The notes under the pieces are model-generated. The model saw only the letters and a list, made by a program, of their open reading frames with translations. It had not been told where the DNA came from and did not search any database. From the NCBI RefSeq assembly GCF_016595245.1, contig NZ_JAENHM010000061.1:14500-67463 (forward strand): a stretch of DNA of 52,964 bases. Reading direction: 5' to 3'. How positions within the stretch are numbered: the stretch's first letter is position 1; each line of letters starts with the position of its first letter. The position numbers were made by a program, and so were the translations under genes. This stretch comes from Azospirillum endophyticum. Lineage in GTDB: Bacteria; Pseudomonadota; Alphaproteobacteria; Azospirillales; Azospirillaceae. This document shows positions 45,850 through 52,964 of this stretch, in pieces.

Positions 45850-46446
45850 TTACCCGGGGGCCGCCAGCAGGCCCCCGGCCAGGACGCGGAACGCCTCGAC
45901 GGCCTTGGCCAGCACCTCTTGCGGCTGGTCGCTGGCCGCGACCCACAGCGCGGCGTTCAGCGCCGCCCCGTTCAGCAGCCGGGCGGCCGCTTCGGCGTCC
46001 ACCGGCCTGACGGTGCCTTGTGCGATCAGCCCCTCCAGTTTCTGCAATGTGACCTGCAGGCAGCCGTTCTGGCTCGGCCATTGCGACGGATCGCCGAGGA
46101 ACGCCGGTCCGTCGAGCAGCACGATGCGCTGCACTTCGGGCTCCAGCGCCATCTCGATATAGGCGACGCCTTCCGCCAGCAGACCGTCCCACTCGGTCTC
46201 CGCCCGCGCCCCGACCGCCTGGGCGCGAGCCGCCATCTCCCCGTCGATCTGGTCGACGACCGCCTGCAGAAGCCCCCGCTTGTCGCCGAAATTGTGATAG
46301 AGCGCCCCGCGCGTCAGCCCGGCCTCCGCCGTCAGTTCGTCCATCGAGGCGGCGGCATAGCCCTTCTCGGAAAAGGCCCTGCGCGCGGATCTGATCAGTT
46401 TGGTACGGGTCTCCTCCATCATCTCGGCCCGTCGCTTCCCAGCCAT
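45850..46446 (-). CDS. TetR family transcriptional regulator
   Basis: This 198-residue repressor has its helix-turn-helix at about residues 18-65 (LIRSARRAFSEKGYAAASMDELTAEAGLTRGALYHNFGDKRGLL). The C-terminal ligand-binding helices are of the TetR_C type. The ATG at 46446 is preceded by GGGAGGAGGG. Three 17-bp palindromes in the divergent promoter region (46466-46536) are the obvious operators. The target genes are therefore its own and the Rid-family gene opposite. The effector is unknown. Confidence 0.92.
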   Translation of the reverse strand: MAGKRRAEMMEETRTKLIRSARRAFSEKGYAAASMDELTAEAGLTRGALYHNFGDKRGLLQAVVDQIDGEMAARAQAVGARAETEWDGLLAEGVAYIEMALEPEVQRIVLLDGPAFLGDPSQWPSQNGCLQVTLQKLEGLIAQGTVRPVDAEAAARLLNGAALNAALWVAASDQPQEVLAKAVEAFRVLAGGLLAAPG

Positions 46447-46465
46447 CGCCCTCCTCCCTTCCTCG

Positions 46466-46536
46466 ACATACGCGCCGTATGTGATCATTGACATACGGCG
46501 CGTATGTGTGATGTCATTCACATACGGAGCGTATAT
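46466..46536. promoter_or_regulatory. Three tandem TetR operators
   Basis: ACATACGCGCCGTATGT (46466-46482) and ACATACGGCGCGTATGT (46491-46507) are perfect 7-3-7 palindromes. ACATACGGAGCGTATAT (46520-46536) differs at one arm base. Centres lie 25 and 29 bp apart, two to three helical turns. TTGACA at 46488 overlaps the second operator and is probably a -35 element. Confidence 0.88.
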
Positions 46537-46618
46537 CAAAACGCACCCCGACTGTGAAGCCGGATGCGAACCGTCTGCCGGCTCACCCCCTTGCCGCTCT
46601 GCAAAGAGGAAGAAAGCA

Positions 46619-47017
46619 ATGACCCGACCTGAAGCCATCGTTCCGGAAGGCCGCCACGCGCTTTATGAGAAGCACCGCTACTCCGCGGCGATCCGCTCCG
46701 GCGATCTCCTGTTCGTCTCCGGACAGGTCGGCAGCCGCGCCGACGGATCGCCGGAGCCCGTCTTCGAGACCCAGGTGCGGCTGGCTTTCAAGAATCTCCT
46801 GACCGTGCTGGAGGCTGCCGGCTGCACCCTCGACGACGTCGTCGACGTCACCACCTTCCACACCGACCCCGCCGCCCAACTCGACAGCATCATGGCGGTG
46901 CGCAACGAGGTCATCGGCGGGCCGCCCTACCCGAACTGGACGGCGGTGGGCGTGACCTGGCTGGCCGGTTTCGATTTCGAGATCAAGGTCATCGCCCGCA
47001 TTCCCGGTGCCGCCTGA
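46619..47017 (+). CDS. Rid family protein lacking the catalytic arginine
   Basis: This 132-residue YjgF-fold protein has RSGDLLFVSGQVG and a central TLDDVVDVTTFHTDP typical of the family. The usual arginine of the P-X-R motif is missing: the sequence reads YPNWTAVGVTWLAGFDFEIKVIA. Imine deaminase activity like RidA's is therefore unlikely; other Rid subfamilies bind different ligands or hydrolyse other bonds. AGAGGA precedes the ATG at 46619. It is divergent from the TetR gene and controlled by the triple operator. A broken NmrA-like gene follows. Confidence 0.88.
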   Translation: MTRPEAIVPEGRHALYEKHRYSAAIRSGDLLFVSGQVGSRADGSPEPVFETQVRLAFKNLLTVLEAAGCTLDDVVDVTTFHTDPAAQLDSIMAVRNEVIGGPPYPNWTAVGVTWLAGFDFEIKVIARIPGAA

Positions 47018-47072
47018 AGGGCCGCCAGCCCCGTTCCCCCGATCTCCGCTTCTGGGATGTCCCCCCTCGGAA

Positions 47073-47611
47073 GCGGGCCATTTCGACAGCAAGACGGAGA
47101 TCGAGACCCATATCCGGAACCTCGACATCCGCAGCACCATCGTCCGTCCGGCGGCCTTCATGGAAATGTTGATGCTGCCGGGCATGGGTCTCGATCAGGG
47201 CACCTACGCGTTCCTCATGCGCCCCGATCAGGCGATGCAGTGTATCGCGGTGGACGACATCAGGAAGATCGTCGCGACGATCTTTTCGGATCCCGACCGC
47301 TTCGGCGGCCGGACCATCGAGATCGCCGGCGACGCCATGACGGGGAACGGATTGCAGGATCTCTTCAGCCGAGCCGCCGGCAGGCCGATCACCTACCGCC
47401 GCTTCCCCGACGGCCTTCTCGAACGGAACAGGCTGCTCGTCCGCCTCGCCGAACTCGTCGACGACGGCCGATGCGCGGGCGCCGCCGACATCCGGCCCTG
47501 CGCGAGGAGTTCGGGGATTTGCTGAGCCTGGAGCAATGGCTTTCCGGTCCCGGCCGGCCGCTTTTCGACCTCGCCCTGAAGGCACCGGGCGGCGACGTGG
47601 CTCTGCGGTAG
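47073..47611 (+). pseudogene. Truncated, frameshifted NmrA-like NAD(P)-binding protein
   Basis: The sequence reads HFDSKTEIETHIRNLDIRSTIVRPAAFMEM, then AVDDIRKIVATIFSDPDRFGGRTIEIAGDAMT and FSRAAGRPITYRRFP. This is the C-terminal two thirds of an NmrA/SDR-a family protein. The N-terminal Rossmann GXXGXXG is missing: homology starts abruptly 55 nt after the Rid gene. Near 47494 the frame breaks: the expected ADIPALREEFGDLLSLEQWL continues in the next frame after an apparent one-base loss. Both lesions indicate a dead gene, although a short product could still be made. Confidence 0.8.
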
Positions 47612-47688
47612 GCGGCGCGTCCACGAGTCCCGCCAGCCCGTCCCCCGCGGGGAAGTGCCGGCAACACTCCGCTGGTACCCCAAACAAC

Positions 47689-47707
47689 GATATTGATAAT
47701 TATTTGC
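47689..47707 (+). promoter_or_regulatory. Fur-box-like site of the second TonB receptor operon
   Basis: GATATTGATAATTATTTGC matches the 19-bp Fur consensus at 15 positions. It lies about 120 nt before the receptor start and just after the broken NmrA-like gene. Iron repression of the receptor-ABC operon is the likely role. Confidence 0.7.
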
Positions 47708-47828
47708 ATTGCCTATCCGTTTGGTTTATTCGCATCCGAAGGAATTCCTGGAGCGTCCCGGCGACCAAGTCGTCGGGACGCAATCCATGATTTCAATCGG
47801 ATCGACAAAGCTGGGGAAAGGTCGTCGC

Positions 47829-49964
47829 GTGGAGTCCTTGAAACTAATCGCATGCTTTGCTTGCGCAGCCATTGCCTCCACTCATGCCGCGACGGCCCAG
47901 GCCGAAGACATCGCCCCCGCAAAGAGCGGAACGGCATTGGAGCTCGGCCCGATCACCTTGATCGGCCAAGGCGCCGCCACCGACGGTTACCAGCCCAAGC
48001 GCAGTTCGCTCGCCACCGGGACCGACACGCCGCTGCTCGACGTGCCGCAGGCGGTCAACGTGGTGGCGGCCCCCGTCCTCAAGGATCAGGCCGCCCGCAC
48101 GCTGGACGAGGCGCTGGCGAATGTCAGCGGCGTCACCCAGGGCAACACGCTGGGCGGCACCCAGGACGCCTTCATGAAGCGCGGCTTCGGCGACAACCGC
48201 GACGGCTCGACCATGCGCGACGGCCTGCGGACGGCGATGCCGCGCAGCTTCACCGCCGGGGCCGACCGCGTCGAGGTCCTGAAGGGGCCGGCCTCGATGC
48301 TCTACGGCATCCTCGATCCCGGCGGGCTGGTGAACGTCGTCAGCAAGACGCCCGAGCTGACCCAGCGCGGCGAGGCCCAGGCCTGGGGCAGCAGCTTCGG
48401 CGGCGGCGGCGGGCAGGTCGACGTCACCGGGCCGCTGGCCGCCGGCTCCAACCTCGCCTACCGCTTCGTCGGCGACATCCAGGACACCGCCTACTGGCGC
48501 AACTTCGGCCGCATCCGGCAGAAGACCGTCGCCCCGTCGCTCGCCTGGTACGGCGAGGACACCACGATCACGCTCGGCTACGAATACACCCGCTATCAGG
48601 TGCCCTTCGACCGCGGCACCATCTTCGATCCCGCGACCGGCAAGGCGGTGCCGGTGTCGAAGCGGGAACGCTTCGACGAGCCCTACAACGTCACCAGCGG
48701 CTTCACCCATCTCGCCCGCATCGGCATCAGCCACAAGATCGACCCCGACTGGACCGCCAGCGTCAACTACGCCTACAGCCACAACTGGTACAAGGACGAC
48801 CAGGCGCGCGTCACCGCCTACAACGCCCGCACCGGGGTGCTGACCCGGCGCGCCGACGCCACCCAGGATTCCAACGTCGACGTCCATGCGGTCCGCGCCG
48901 ACCTCAACGGCAAGGTGACTTTCGCCGGCCTGCGCCACCAGCTGCTGTTCGGCGCCTCCTACGACTACAGCGACACGCTGCGCACCGACCTGATCCGAGG
49001 GCCCACCTCCGCCGCCTTCAACATCTACCGGCCGGTCTACGGCCGTCTGCCGATCAGCCGCAACGTGGTGGCGACCGACAGCGACCAGACCGAACGGCTG
49101 GAGACCTCGTCGGTCTACGCCCAGGATTCGATTGAGCTCGGCGACCGCTGGATCGTGCTGGGCGGCCTGCGCTACCAGTATTACGACCAGTATGCCGGCC
49201 GCGGGCGGCCCTTCCGCGCCAACACCGACGTGCAGGACGGCAAGCTCGTGCCCCGTGCCGGCGTGGTCTACAAGGTCACGCCCGACGCGTCGGTCTACGC
49301 GAGCTGGAGCCAGAGCTTCCGCCCGAACTCCTCGATCTCCAGCTATCTCGGCGCCCTGCCGCCGGAGGAGGGCGACGCCTATGAGGTCGGCGCCAAGGTC
49401 GAGCTGGCTCGCGGCCTGACCGCCACCGCCGCCTTGTTCGACCTGCGCAAGCGCAACGTGCTCTATTCGGAAGTGGTCAACGGCCTGACCGTCAACCGCA
49501 CCGCCGGCGCCGTGCGCTCGCGCGGCTTCGAAATCGACGTCGCCGGCGAGGTGGCGCCGGGCTGGAGCGTCATCGGCAGCTACAGCCTGCTCGACGCCCA
49601 GGTGACCAAGGATCCGCTCTACCAGGGCAACCGGCTGTCCAACGTCGCCCGCAGCACCGCCTCGCTGTTCGTCACCCATGATCTGGGTCCCGTGCTGGGC
49701 AGCACCGCGCTCCGCGTCGGCGGCGGCGCCCGTTATGCCGGCAAGCGCGCCGGCGATGCCGCCAACAGCTTCTACCTGCCCTCCTACGTCGTCGCCGACG
49801 CCTTCGCCGCCTACGACACCGACGTCCACGGCACGCCGGTCAGCTTCCAGGTCAACGTCAAGAACATCTTCGACAAGACCTACTACACCTCGGCGGTCAA
49901 CAATCTCGGCGTCGCCATCGGCGAACCGTTGCAGGCGGTGTTCCAGACCCGGGTCAGCTTCTGA
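47829..49964 (+). CDS. TonB-dependent siderophore receptor (second)
   Basis: This outer-membrane receptor of about 711 residues starts with a signal peptide (ESLKLIACFACAAIASTHAATAQA). The plug contains TPLLDVPQAVNVVAAPVLKDQAARTLDEALANVSGV and VLKGPASMLYGILDPGGLVNVVSK. The barrel ends with an aromatic residue (TRVSF). The GTG at 47829, with GGGGAAAGG upstream, is preferred because the signal peptide follows at once; an ATG at 47787 would add 14 residues. The last base pair of the stop is shared with the start of the binding protein gene (TGATG), so receptor and ABC importer form one operon. Confidence 0.92.
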   Translation: MESLKLIACFACAAIASTHAATAQAEDIAPAKSGTALELGPITLIGQGAATDGYQPKRSSLATGTDTPLLDVPQAVNVVAAPVLKDQAARTLDEALANVSGVTQGNTLGGTQDAFMKRGFGDNRDGSTMRDGLRTAMPRSFTAGADRVEVLKGPASMLYGILDPGGLVNVVSKTPELTQRGEAQAWGSSFGGGGGQVDVTGPLAAGSNLAYRFVGDIQDTAYWRNFGRIRQKTVAPSLAWYGEDTTITLGYEYTRYQVPFDRGTIFDPATGKAVPVSKRERFDEPYNVTSGFTHLARIGISHKIDPDWTASVNYAYSHNWYKDDQARVTAYNARTGVLTRRADATQDSNVDVHAVRADLNGKVTFAGLRHQLLFGASYDYSDTLRTDLIRGPTSAAFNIYRPVYGRLPISRNVVATDSDQTERLETSSVYAQDSIELGDRWIVLGGLRYQYYDQYAGRGRPFRANTDVQDGKLVPRAGVVYKVTPDASVYASWSQSFRPNSSISSYLGALPPEEGDAYEVGAKVELARGLTATAALFDLRKRNVLYSEVVNGLTVNRTAGAVRSRGFEIDVAGEVAPGWSVIGSYSLLDAQVTKDPLYQGNRLSNVARSTASLFVTHDLGPVLGSTALRVGGGARYAGKRAGDAANSFYLPSYVVADAFAAYDTDVHGTPVSFQVNVKNIFDKTYYTSAVNNLGVAIGEPLQAVFQTRVSF

Positions 49965-51049
49965 TGCGCTGGATGCCGCCCTCCGCCCTGGCCGCCGCCG
50001 CTCTGCTGCTGGCCCTGGCACCCAGCCTGGGCGGGGCGGCGGAGATCCGCACCACCGACCTCGCCGGCAACGAAATCGTCCTGTCGAAACCGGCGGAGCG
50101 GATCGTGGCGCTTCCCGCCCCCTCCGCCCCGACGGTGATGGCCGCCGACCGCTCGGCCGACCGGCTGGTCGGCATGCACCAGACGGTGGCCGAGGTGGCG
50201 AAGGGCGGCCTGCTCGGCCGGCTGTTTCCCCGGCTGAACCAGCTCCCCGCCTCGCTGCTCAGCGCCGGCAAGTCGGCCTTCATGCCGAACGTCGAGGCCA
50301 TCGCCGCGCTGGAGCCGGATCTCGTGCTGCAACGGGGCGAGCTGGGGCCGCAGGTCGTCTCGCCGCTGGCCGAGGCCGGGCTGAAGACCGCGCTGGTCGT
50401 CTATGGCGACGAGGAGACCACCCGCCGCAACATCCGCCTGATGGCCGATCTGACCGGGCATCCCGAACGGGCCGAGGCCCTGATCGGCTGGCGGGACGAG
50501 GTGCTGGCGCGCATCCGCCGCCCCGAAAAGACTGCCGGCAAGACGCCGACGGTGCTGTTCCTGTCCAGGCTCGCCGGCCATCTGGTGGTGACCGGGAAGG
50601 GGACGCCGACCGATTTCGCCATCGCCGCGGCCGGCGGCCGCAACCTCGCCGCCGAGCGCAGCGGCTCGATCACCGTTACCGCCGAGCAGATCATGATCTG
50701 GGACCCGGAGGTGATCCTGCTGAACAGCGCCGACCGCGACCTCCAGCCGGCCGACATCCGCAACGACCCGCTGCTGTCCGGCACCGCCGCGGCGAAGGCG
50801 GGGCGGGTCTACAAGGTGCTGGTCGGCGCCTTCCGCTGGGAGCCGCCCAACGCCGAGAACCCGCTGCTCTGGCTGTGGCTGGCCAAGCTGTTCCACCCGG
50901 ACGCCAATGGTTACGACCTGCGGGCCGAGGTGCGGCGCGGCCTCTCGCTGGTCTATGGCTCTGATCCGACCGACGCCGAGATCGACCGGCTGCTGCTGGC
51001 CGACGTCAACAGGGGGACGCTGAACTATGACCGCATCGTCGGCCCCTGA
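49964..51049 (+). CDS. Iron-siderophore/haem ABC transporter substrate-binding protein
   Basis: This 361-residue class III periplasmic binding protein (FecB/BtuF type) opens with a signal peptide ending near GGAAE. The domain then reads ERIVALPAPSAPTVMAADRSADRLVGMH and EAIAALEPDLVLQRGE. The long C-terminal stretch WEPPNAENPLLWLWLAKLFHPD is typical of iron-complex and haem/corrinoid binding relatives. It would receive the substrate delivered by the upstream receptor and pass it to the permease. It overlaps the permease gene by 23 bp. Confidence 0.9.
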   Translation: MRWMPPSALAAAALLLALAPSLGGAAEIRTTDLAGNEIVLSKPAERIVALPAPSAPTVMAADRSADRLVGMHQTVAEVAKGGLLGRLFPRLNQLPASLLSAGKSAFMPNVEAIAALEPDLVLQRGELGPQVVSPLAEAGLKTALVVYGDEETTRRNIRLMADLTGHPERAEALIGWRDEVLARIRRPEKTAGKTPTVLFLSRLAGHLVVTGKGTPTDFAIAAAGGRNLAAERSGSITVTAEQIMIWDPEVILLNSADRDLQPADIRNDPLLSGTAAAKAGRVYKVLVGAFRWEPPNAENPLLWLWLAKLFHPDANGYDLRAEVRRGLSLVYGSDPTDAEIDRLLLADVNRGTLNYDRIVGP

Positions 51050-52094
51050 TACCGCTTCCGCCCATTCCGCCTCCCTGCCCGGCCGGCCCTGGCTGCTGGC
51101 GGCGATGGCGGCTGGGCTGCTGGCGATGATGCTGGTGGCGCTGTGCGCCGGCCGGCTCTCCATCCCGCCGGCCACGGCGCTGCGCATCGTCGCGGCGCAG
51201 CTGCTGCCCGGCGGACTGGACGCCGACTGGAGTTCCTTGCAGGAACGCATCGTCCTGCTCGTCCGCCTGCCGCGCGTGCTGATGGCGGCGGCCTGTGGCG
51301 CCGGGCTGGCGCTGTGCGGCGCCGCCCTGCAGGGCGTCTTCCGCAATCCGCTGGTGTCGCCGCACATCCTCGGCGTGTCGTCGGGCGCCTCGCTCGGCGG
51401 GGCGGTGGCGATCCTGCTCGGCCTGTCGGGGGCGGCGCTGGTCGGGCTGTCCTTCGTTGCCGGCTGCGCCGCCCTGCTGCTGGTCGGGCTGCTCGCCCGC
51501 ATCGACGGGCGCAGCGGCGTCGTCACCGTGGTGCTGACCGGCGTCGTTGTGTCGGCGCTGTTCAGCGCGCTGGTGTCGATGGCGCAGTTCGTCGCCGATC
51601 CCGACAGCTCGCTGCCGGCCATCGTGTTCTGGCTGATGGGCAGCTTCGCCGCCTCCGGCTGGCGCCAGACCCTGCTGGCGGTGCCGGTGATCCTGGCCGG
51701 GATGCTGGCGATCTGGGCGATGCGCTTCCGCATCAACCTGCTGTCGCTGGGCGAGGACGACGCCCGCATGCTGGGCGTGCGGGTGGAGCGCGACCGCTGG
51801 CTGATCTTCGCCGCGGTGGCGCTGGTCGAGGCGACGGTGGTGGCCTTCTCCGGCGTGATCGGCTGGGTCGGGCTGGTGGTCCCGCATTTCGCCCGGCTGC
51901 TGGTCGGGTCCGACCACCGCGTCCTGATCCCGGCCTCGGCGTTGATGGGCGGGGCCTATCTGCTGCTGATCGACACCATCGCCCGCACCGCGACCACGGC
52001 GGAAATCCCGCTCGGCGTGCTGACCGCCATCGTCGGCGCCCCGATCTTCGCGCTGCTGCTGCGGCGCCGGCAGAAGCAGGAGATGGGCGAATGA
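51027..52094 (+). CDS. FecCD-family ABC transporter permease
   Basis: This 355-residue inner-membrane permease has about ten helices. Characteristic sequences are RLPRVLMAAACGAGLALCGAALQGVFRNPLVSPHILGVSSGASLGG near residues 80-125, and the coupling loop GVIGWVGLVVPHFARLLVGSDHRVLIP near 270-298. The product would act as a homodimer with the ATPase that follows. The stop shares four bases with the next start (ATGA). The N-terminal 15 residues are polar and the exact start is not strongly constrained. Confidence 0.93.
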   Translation: MTASSAPDTASAHSASLPGRPWLLAAMAAGLLAMMLVALCAGRLSIPPATALRIVAAQLLPGGLDADWSSLQERIVLLVRLPRVLMAAACGAGLALCGAALQGVFRNPLVSPHILGVSSGASLGGAVAILLGLSGAALVGLSFVAGCAALLLVGLLARIDGRSGVVTVVLTGVVVSALFSALVSMAQFVADPDSSLPAIVFWLMGSFAASGWRQTLLAVPVILAGMLAIWAMRFRINLLSLGEDDARMLGVRVERDRWLIFAAVALVEATVVAFSGVIGWVGLVVPHFARLLVGSDHRVLIPASALMGGAYLLLIDTIARTATTAEIPLGVLTAIVGAPIFALLLRRRQKQEMGE

Positions 52095-52864
52095 CCGGGC
52101 TGGAGATTAGGCTGGAGGATGCCGGGGTGCGGCGCGGCGAGCGGTGGATCTTCCGCCATCTCGGCCTCGCCCTGTCGGCCGGCCGCTGCCTCGCCGTGCT
52201 CGGCCCCAACGGCCGCGGCAAGACCACGCTGATCCGCGCGCTCGCCGGGCTGCTGCCGCTGGCCGAGGGCCGCCGCCGCGCGCCGGCCGCCATCGGCTAC
52301 GTCTCGCAGTCGATCGGCGACACCGTGCCCTACCGCTGCCTCGACGTGGTGGTGATGGGCCGGGCGCGGCGGATCGGCCTGTTCGGCGCGCCGAACCGCG
52401 CCGACTACCGCGCGGCGGAGGAGGCGCTGGCCCAGGTCGACGGCCTGCGCTTCGCCGAGCGCCCGTTCAGCCGCCTGTCGGGCGGCGAGCGCCAGATCGT
52501 CATGCTGGCGCGCGCCCTGGTGACGGGGGCCGACCTGCTGATCCTCGACGAGCCGGCCTCCGCCCTCGACCTCGCCAACCAGGCGCTGCTGCTGAGGGTC
52601 ATCGAGCGGCTGCGCCGCGACGGACGGCACGCCATCCTGTTCAGCACCCACCTGCCCCAGCATGCGCTGTGCGTCGCCGACGAGGCCCTGCTGATGATGG
52701 GGGTGGAGGAGCATCTCCAGGGGCCGGCGGATGCGGTCATGACCGAAGCCAACCTCGCCCGCCTCTACGGCATCCCCATCCACCGCACCCGCGTCGCCGG
52801 ACAGGTCGAAGCCGTCGTGCCGGTCTTCCTGCCGGCGGCGGATACCCCTGGCCTGCGCCAATAA
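52091..52864 (+). CDS. Iron-siderophore ABC transporter ATP-binding protein
   Basis: This 257-residue ATPase has Walker A GPNGRGKT at about residues 38-45, an ABC signature LSGGERQ near 133-139, and Walker B LLILDEPASALD. The H-loop is in FSTHLPQHAL. All catalytic elements are present. The order receptor, binding protein, permease, ATPase makes a full ferrisiderophore import route. A hairpin follows the stop. Confidence 0.94.
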   Translation: MTGLEIRLEDAGVRRGERWIFRHLGLALSAGRCLAVLGPNGRGKTTLIRALAGLLPLAEGRRRAPAAIGYVSQSIGDTVPYRCLDVVVMGRARRIGLFGAPNRADYRAAEEALAQVDGLRFAERPFSRLSGGERQIVMLARALVTGADLLILDEPASALDLANQALLLRVIERLRRDGRHAILFSTHLPQHALCVADEALLMMGVEEHLQGPADAVMTEANLARLYGIPIHRTRVAGQVEAVVPVFLPAADTPGLRQ

Positions 52865-52893
52865 GGGTGATCGCCCATGGCGATAATCACCCT
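52864..52893 (+). terminator. Terminator-like hairpin after the iron ABC operon
   Basis: AGGGTGATCGCC and the downstream GGCGATAATCACCCT form a stem with a small bulge around a CAT loop. It begins at the last base of the ATPase stop codon. No T-run follows. The remaining 70 nt to the window edge contain nothing recognisable. Confidence 0.6.
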
Positions 52894-52964
52894 CTCCCGC
52901 CCCGCTAACGTATCAACATATCTCTGTGGACGTGCGGCAGGTTGCCTCGGGGTGAGGAAAACGC

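Overview
The window is very GC-rich, gene-dense DNA of alphaproteobacterial character. The gene content (a complete Nit1C nitrogen-starvation/cyanide cluster, a BrnT module, many ABC and TonB systems, an alphaproteobacterial-type chemoreceptor) suggests Azospirillum or a close relative in the Rhodospirillales. This assignment is by gene content only and is an inference.

Layout. 1-5.9 kb: an amino-acid uptake and catabolism unit. It holds the tail of a D-serine-dehydratase/D-threonine-aldolase-like PLP enzyme, a complete polar amino acid ABC transporter, a RidA protein, an AstE/aspartoacylase-like deacylase and a LacI regulator. 5.9-7.0 kb: an IS5-type transposase remnant next to a BrnT toxin paired with an HTH antitoxin. 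7.3-13.7 kb: a MYG1-family protein, an alpha/beta hydrolase, a chemoreceptor and pyruvate oxidase poxB, with a decayed mqo 3' end behind poxB. 13.9-23.8 kb: a MocR-type regulator divergent from a nine-gene operon, the Nit1C cluster. Its genes are MSMEG_0572/Sll0783 protein, nitrilase, radical SAM enzyme, flavin oxidoreductase, GNAT, AIR-synthase-like protein, glycosyltransferase, MSMEG_0570 protein and an LnmK/Pnap_2097-like protein. A textbook sigma-54 promoter (15744-15760) lies about 100 nt before the first gene, so control by nitrogen status is likely. 23.8-30.0 kb: a D,D-carboxypeptidase with a SPOR domain, a MerR regulator with a 19-bp-spacer promoter driving a His-rich Zn/Cd/Pb P-type ATPase, and a LysR regulator divergent from an alcohol dehydrogenase-like gene. 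30.1-33.6 kb: an iron operon of TonB receptor, PepSY reductase-like protein and small membrane protein, with a Fur-like site in its promoter. 33.9-35.1 kb: an AbiE-type abortive-infection pair with palindromes on its promoter. 35.3-42.9 kb: an MdtABC-type RND efflux operon. 43.0-44.7 kb: a nest of hairpin repeats followed by an ECF sigma / anti-sigma / periplasmic sensor operon. 44.7-45.2 kb: a cluster of DnaA-box-like sequences and a small ribbon-helix-helix-like gene. 45.3-47.6 kb: trxC, a TetR regulator and a Rid-family gene separated by three tandem palindromes, and a broken NmrA-like gene. 47.7-52.9 kb: a second iron operon of TonB receptor plus FecBCD-type ABC transporter.

The most interesting part is the Nit1C operon. 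The family is known and has been tied to cyanide assimilation, but the product of its radical SAM, glycosyltransferase and acyltransferase-like steps is not established. Here it carries an extra LnmK-like gene, a MocR neighbour and a sigma-54 promoter. Secondary points are three decayed genes, two toxin-antitoxin-type modules, well-resolved operators, and the DnaA-box cluster.
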